Source of the DNA: Vanessa cardui | Taxonomy: Eukaryota > Arthropoda > Insecta > Lepidoptera > Nymphalidae | DNA: 64,000 nt | NCBI RefSeq assembly: GCF_905220365.1 | Contig: NC_061129.1 | Span: 8,060,803-8,124,802, forward strand | Reading direction: 5' to 3' | In this document: positions 61,901 through 64,000 of the stretch, one piece after another | How the letters are laid out: each line of letters opens with the position of its first letter | Position numbering within the stretch: position 1 is the first letter of the stretch | The notes under the pieces: generated by a model | Seen by the model: the letters and a program-made list of their open reading frames with translations, nothing else | What the model was told of the DNA's origin: nothing | Database searches by the model: none | Position numbers and translations under genes: made by a program

Positions 61901-63839
61901 TTGCATGCTCTGTTGTTTTAATACTGAAATGCTTTTCATTTACCAGCTTATACTTATCGATAACTATATGAGGTAAGCACAATAAGATAATATTGCAGAA
62001 GCACATCTGAAACAACAATCAAAATCAGTTGCATAATTTCCATTAATTACAATAAAATTATATGTGTCACCGTAAGATTACAAAATCCGTTAGATTACAA
62101 TCTGACGATACAGATTGTAATCTGTCGAAATATTGTGAACTGTGAAATATATAGCGAAAAACAATACGTTAAATTGCAATCATATTTTACAGTTCACAAT
62201 ATTTCGACAGTTTACCGTCTGTCTCGTCAGATTGTAATCTAACGAATTTTGTAATTTTACGGTGACATATCGCTCATCCAGAACGATCAACGTCACAATT
62301 CCAAAAATCTCTAAAATGACTTTTTCATTCCAAACGATCTCATTTCGTACATGCGTTCTAGAATTATTGTTTCAATATTTTTTGATAGATATCTACCAAA
62401 AACTTTTGAAACAATAATTCTGACTATATTACACGATTGCTGCTGCAATTGTGACGATGTCGTCCTGGATGAGCGATATGCATATTTTCTCGATACAAAC
62501 CTCGATCATATCTTCATCGGACTTTTTACTTCGAATCTTCAACTGCTTAAAAACATCGCTATTTCCGACTACGCCGTTATGTTGCCACAGTATATCGGTG
62601 GACACGAGCCATCTCATATGTTTTTCGACGAAATCATCAAATCTCTCCAAACCGAACAAATACAGGGGCAAAGTGTCAACGCTTTTATTTCTCTTACACC
62701 AGCAATGCAAGACGCGCAAGATGTTGGTGTTCATGTAAACTTCAACGTCGCTGGATGTAACTTGTCTTGTCAGCAAATTTAACATTTTCTTCACCATAGT
62801 TTTATCCATTACTTTTTCATTTTGGAATAACAGCACTTTTGTTATAATATCGTGTACGTAAGATCCATTCGTCGTCGCCAGAACGTAGAAACATTGTAGG
62901 ACTGTTATCGTTCTGTTCATTGTTTCGTCTTTCAAGACAGAATCGTTATTATCCGATACCTGAAATGTTATGCTATTGTACAATAAAAGGGTTCCCCTGT
63001 ATAAAAGTGCAAGAGGAGAAAAGAGTATGGCGTTCCGTTCAACGGTGTTCCACTACGGTTTGGTGGATATCATGAAATTTTCTTCTGACAATATCTTTAC
63101 AATGCCTTCCTATACAGAGATCTATTTAAGACGTATTTAGCGTGTTAATAATTCGGCGGAAGAGCCAAGGTCGGAACTATGCATTAATGTAATCTATCCA
63201 CTGAACGGCCATACCACGAAGACGCCTTCATTAATTGTTTAAACAAACAATAATAATATTCTAAGCATATGTCGTGCTATTATATAGATTGTGCTAAGCA
63301 ATAATGTGTGCGTGTTTTTAACGTCATTTCTAGACTGTATCACAATCGAAATTAATTGATCATACATTTCATTGCTTTTCTTCAGTATATTCTAGAATTA
63401 TTTACAGTTACACTACTTACATTTATTACGAATATATCCATTAGACTGTCTGCCAAGCTTTGTATATCTCTGGCATCAATGTTTCCAGCTGTAAGCGTTA
63501 AGAGATGGCAGCAATACAACCGAATGCTGTGATTGTTGCCAGTGATTTTTTCATTTAATGCCAGTTTGAAAGAACTGTGCACATCAATACTGATATTGTT
63601 ATTAAAATTGAGTATTTTCGCCACACATTTGTAAACTATAGCAGCCACGTCGGGGGGCATTTTCATACATCTGTGAAGATATCCCCTTATCATGATGAGA
63701 CAATTCTGTCGTATCGTATCGTCGCTTTGAGACCAAATCTGTTCAAGCATTCGATCAAGAGCTTGAAGCAAGCCGCGAGTCGCTTTAGGATTTCTGAATA
63801 AATCTTTACACATATCCTGCATCAAACTAAATATTATTT
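49724..63839 (-). CDS. ATM: ATM/Tefu DNA-damage checkpoint kinase, 3' part (5' end outside window)
   Basis: PI3K-related protein kinase that senses DNA breaks and protects telomeres. I traced 26 exons with matching phases, giving the last ~1,985 residues: 63421-63839, 62435-62959 (end uncertain), 61689-62006, 61048-61616, 60258-60429, 59938-60178, 59613-59851, 58446-58717, 57579-57753, 56652-56937, 55742-56212, 55464-55665, 54792-54957, 54499-54605, 54266-54400, 53920-54152, 53610-53834, 52852-53013, 52630-52736, 52439-52555, 52022-52123, 51527-51714, 51335-51441, 50925-51039, 50699-50826 and 49724-49902. The order is HEAT-like helical repeats, then the FAT region (SIGDMDAIEGCG; DHPHHTLPLLFSLKNSD), kinase and FATC (DPANLCQLFHGWQPYL). 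The first visible exon starts in phase 1, so the gene continues past 64000. ATM rather than ATR is supported by SKRSGVLQWCEGT and the SIGDMDAIEGCG match to ATM's SIGEPDSLYGCG. Several exons are strikingly GC-rich. Confidence 0.97.
49962..50240 (-). repeat. Dispersed repeat, tataggt family, ATM last intron
   Basis: Near-complete reverse copy, from ggtagggctttgtgcgagcc to cgtccgccaacctatacc. It is in the sense orientation of ATM, in the intron before the FATC exon. Confidence 0.8.
50925..52736 (-). other. ATM: ATM kinase catalytic domain exons
   Basis: Within the ATM gene these exons encode the PI3K-type catalytic core. In order: the Gly/Lys segment (GGINSPKKISCLSSDG, then LLIKGKDDLRQDAVMQQVF), the ATM-specific SKRSGVLQWCEGTMPMG, WYERRLAYTRSVATSS, the catalytic loop GLGDRHVQNIL, the metal-binding HIDFG and the activation segment IAFDQGKTLPTPETVPFRLT. 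All expected catalytic residues are present (Asp and Asn of the GDRHVQN loop, Asp of DFG). I recall vertebrate ATM having DLG, so Phe is a small departure. The kinase looks active. Confidence 0.95.
53187..53534. mobile_element. MITE (tagtacgacacaa TIR), ATM intron
   Basis: Full-length copy about 345 bp long, nearly identical in order to that in Cul3 intron 5. TIRs are tagtacgacacaacttagat and atctaatttgtgtcgtacta, flanked by ta on both sides. Confidence 0.82.
55088..55232 (-). repeat. Dispersed repeat, tataggt family, diverged, ATM intron
   Basis: Contains ttccggtttgaagggtgatt and ttggtggcgtattggcaatg; a diverged partial reverse copy. Confidence 0.6.
56240..56601. mobile_element. MITE with perfect AGGGGTTGTCC termini, ATM intron
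   Basis: The ends are exact inverted repeats of 24 bp (left begins AGGGGTTGTCCATTAATCAC, then GTGA). Inside, C-rich runs near both ends (accccccctccccc and aacccccccccccc) flank an AT-rich core. A similar terminus is found in many arthropod MITEs that I recall. Confidence 0.8.
56981..57283 (+). repeat. SINE family A in an ATM intron
   Basis: Complete forward copy (head gagctgagatggccgagtgg, B box gggttcaaaccc, tail ccaggctgtt), antisense to ATM. Confidence 0.85.
57811..58085. mobile_element. MITE (tagtacgacacaa TIR), internally deleted, ATM intron
   Basis: Same right end and core, but about 70 bp next to the left TIR are missing (tagtacgacacaatataatt joins directly to the core). Confidence 0.8.
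58852..59006 (+). repeat. Degenerate SINE family A fragment in an ATM intron
   Basis: Shares the B-box region (ggattcaacctcgggcaag), the tgtgcttaatttgtgt block and the ccaaccc-gcat block with full copies, but is shortened and diverged. It is probably an old insertion. Confidence 0.6.
60714..61007 (+). repeat. SINE family A in an ATM intron
   Basis: Complete forward copy with a clean A box (gagatggcccagtggttaga) and B box (gagttcaaaccc). It is about 40 bases from an ATM exon and antisense to the gene. Confidence 0.85.
62065..62267. mobile_element. Foldback element (tgtcaccgtaa termini), ATM intron
   Basis: The two halves are inverted repeats of about 85-90 bp each with few mismatches (left tgtcaccgtaagattacaaa; right end tttgtaattttacggtgaca). 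Almost no unique centre is left. It abuts the uncertain end of an ATM exon. Confidence 0.8.
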
Positions 63840-64000
63840 CTGAAAAATAAAAATAAATAAAATTATTAATATATATAAGTTTATAATGGCAATACTATTG
63901 GTAATCCCTGAAGTGGGCGCGGTCAACTACTTCTTAAGACAATAAGCAAGCAATATAAGTTACTCCATATCATCGACAGGTATCAGATAAAGAAAAGATA
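63840..64000 (-). other. ATM intron at the right edge
   Basis: Intronic sequence upstream of the first visible ATM exon. No further exon is recognisable before the window ends. Confidence 0.6.

Noticed and set aside
62351..62782. 143-codon plus-strand frame
   Set aside because: Antisense shadow of the ATM exon at 62435-62959; the minus strand has the consistent splice phase.

Overview
The window is insect nuclear DNA, almost certainly from a moth or butterfly (Lepidoptera). It is AT-rich, its genes are split into short exons with GT-AG introns, and it carries many tRNA-derived SINEs, MITEs and LINE tails of the kind common in Lepidoptera. I could not place the genus. No bacterial, phage or CRISPR features are present. 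Layout: bases 1 to about 15.7 kb form a gene-poor, repeat-littered stretch with no convincing coding sequence. From 15.8 to 32.4 kb on the plus strand lies a Bcl-2 family apoptosis regulator (Buffy/Debcl type), with a small candidate first coding exon, a ~12.9 kb first intron and five compact 3' exons. From 35.6 to 44.8 kb on the plus strand lies a complete 14-exon Cullin-3 gene, the scaffold of BTB-type ubiquitin ligases. On the minus strand, Cul3 is met tail to tail by Tectonic (45.4-47.8 kb), and directly upstream of that lies B9D2 (47.8-48.6 kb). From 49.7 kb to the right edge, also on the minus strand, runs the 3' two-thirds or so of an ATM/Tefu checkpoint kinase gene: 26 exons, about 1,985 residues, with the 5' end outside the window. 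The most striking result is the B9D2-Tectonic pair. Both proteins belong to the MKS/B9 module of the ciliary transition zone. After splicing, the B9D2 stop codon (TGA) is followed by one codon (ACA) and then the Tectonic ATG, on the same strand, in the same frame, with no intron between them. This is the geometry of a bicistronic (operon-like) eukaryotic transcript. A perfect X-box (GTAACCATAGCAAC), the binding site of the ciliogenic RFX factors, lies about 150 bp upstream of the B9D2 start, so one RFX-driven promoter could supply both proteins in fixed proportion. Other points of interest: the Cul3 and Tectonic 3' ends almost touch; the Bcl-2 protein lacks the canonical Gly-Asp of the BH3 core; an ATM exon-intron junction is embedded in nested inverted repeats that include an inverted copy of the exon end; one MITE family occurs in both the Cul3 and ATM introns; and some Cul3 and ATM exons are extremely GC-rich with Ala/Pro/Gly-rich insertions. 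All exon boundaries were derived by hand from splice-site dinucleotides, frame continuity and recalled family sequences. No database search or transcript evidence was available.
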